NCBI RefSeq assembly: GCF_021261315.1
Contig: NZ_JAJSAX010000001.1
Coordinates: forward strand, 1,302,001-1,366,000
Direction of reading: 5' to 3'
DNA: 64,000 nucleotides
Source: Epilithonimonas sp. JDS
GTDB lineage: Bacteria > Bacteroidota > Bacteroidia > Flavobacteriales > Weeksellaceae
The first letter of the stretch is position 1. The number at the start of each line of letters is the position of its first letter. Below are positions 63,729 through 64,000 of the stretch, piece by piece. Under the pieces are notes generated by a model. That model did no database searches, had not been told where the DNA came from, and saw only the letters and a program-made list of their open reading frames with translations. A program made the position numbers and the translations under genes.

Positions 63729-64000
63729 TTATTTTTTAATGATTTTTTTACTCACAACTTGGTCATCGGCAGTCACGATTCTAAGAACGTACACGCCTTT
63801 TGGAAGTTTGGAAACATTCATTTCAGTCTTGTTGCTTTCCAATAGTTTCTTGCCATTCATATCGTAAAGAGAAGCAGATTTCAGATTTTTGCTGTCGATG
63901 TGCACAACGTCAACAGTTGGATTTGGATACACCAAAACTTTTGCTTTCTCATTCGAAACTTCGTTGTTTGCAAGAACTTCGAGATTCAGATTGTATCCCA
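63729..64000 (-). CDS. T9SS type A sorting-domain protein, 5' end outside window
   Basis: Only the C-terminal ~90 codons are present; the reading frame stays open to the window end beyond the internal Met. The fragment contains VLVYPNPTVDVVHI, then KSASLYDMNGKKLL, LPKGVYVLRI and a final KKIIKK, the type A C-terminal sorting signal of type IX secretion. The protein is therefore exported through T9SS and anchored or released at the surface. Its main domain is not visible. Confidence 0.88.
   Translation of the reverse strand, partial: GYNLNLEVLANNEVSNEKAKVLVYPNPTVDVVHIDSKNLKSASLYDMNGKKLLESNKTEMNVSKLPKGVYVLRIVTADDQVVSKKIIKK

Overview
The window looks like a chromosomal segment of a Flavobacteriia member, most likely Chryseobacterium or a close Weeksellaceae relative. 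Evidence: AT-rich DNA, promoters of the Bacteroidota TTG / TAnnTTTG type, a SusC/SusD pair, a T9SS sorting-domain protein, a GLPGLI protein, a DUF3667 protein and a fused MurF-alanine racemase. Most genes are housekeeping, and no phage, IS element, rRNA operon or CRISPR array was seen. Genus assignment is by gene content only.

Layout. 1-6.4 kb: lipoproteins, a DUF2306 membrane protein, a BaiN-type flavoprotein, thioesterase, thiL, an M48 lipoprotein protease and an AraC regulator. 6.6-12.7 kb (minus): an outer-membrane barrel, MlaF/MlaE-type ABC transporter, queE, folD, a ParE-type toxin-antitoxin pair and pgi. 13-25.4 kb: esterase, glycyl-tRNA synthetase, prolyl oligopeptidase, TonB-dependent receptor, Cu/Zn SOD, YraN, LD-carboxypeptidase and a LysE exporter. 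25.6-31.4 kb: rnr, a DUF1016 nuclease, rpiB, a 0.68-kb AT-rich gap with DnaA-box-like sequences, and pgk. 31.6-40.3 kb (minus): methyltransferase, mnmG flanked by two parS-like 16-mers, and a tight run tdk, murF-alr, patatin-barrel, ybeY. 40.4-50.4 kb (plus): acidic repeat protein, rsmI, fabG, and a cluster of an Lgt-like protein, a small membrane protein, a Tes/MJ0619-like radical SAM enzyme and a nucleosidase; then (minus) guaC, a glycosyltransferase and DUF3667. 50.4-64 kb: a GIY-YIG gene wedged between tRNA-Asn and a tRNA-Asn remnant, rseP, pirin, GLPGLI, susD/susC, cydAB, an ECF sigma factor with a membrane partner, and a truncated T9SS protein.

The most interesting signals: (1) a GIY-YIG nuclease gene bounded by a 40-bp perfect direct repeat of the tRNA-Asn terminator, whose 3' end is built from a decayed tRNA-Asn copy; (2) four copies of a structured intergenic element with covarying stems; (3) a candidate replication origin near three parS-like sites; (4) a candidate lipid-modifying cluster in which an Lgt-like protein has lost the catalytic histidine and sits with a Tes-like radical SAM enzyme. 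Positions, start codons and motifs were read by eye; family names come from recognition, not from searches.
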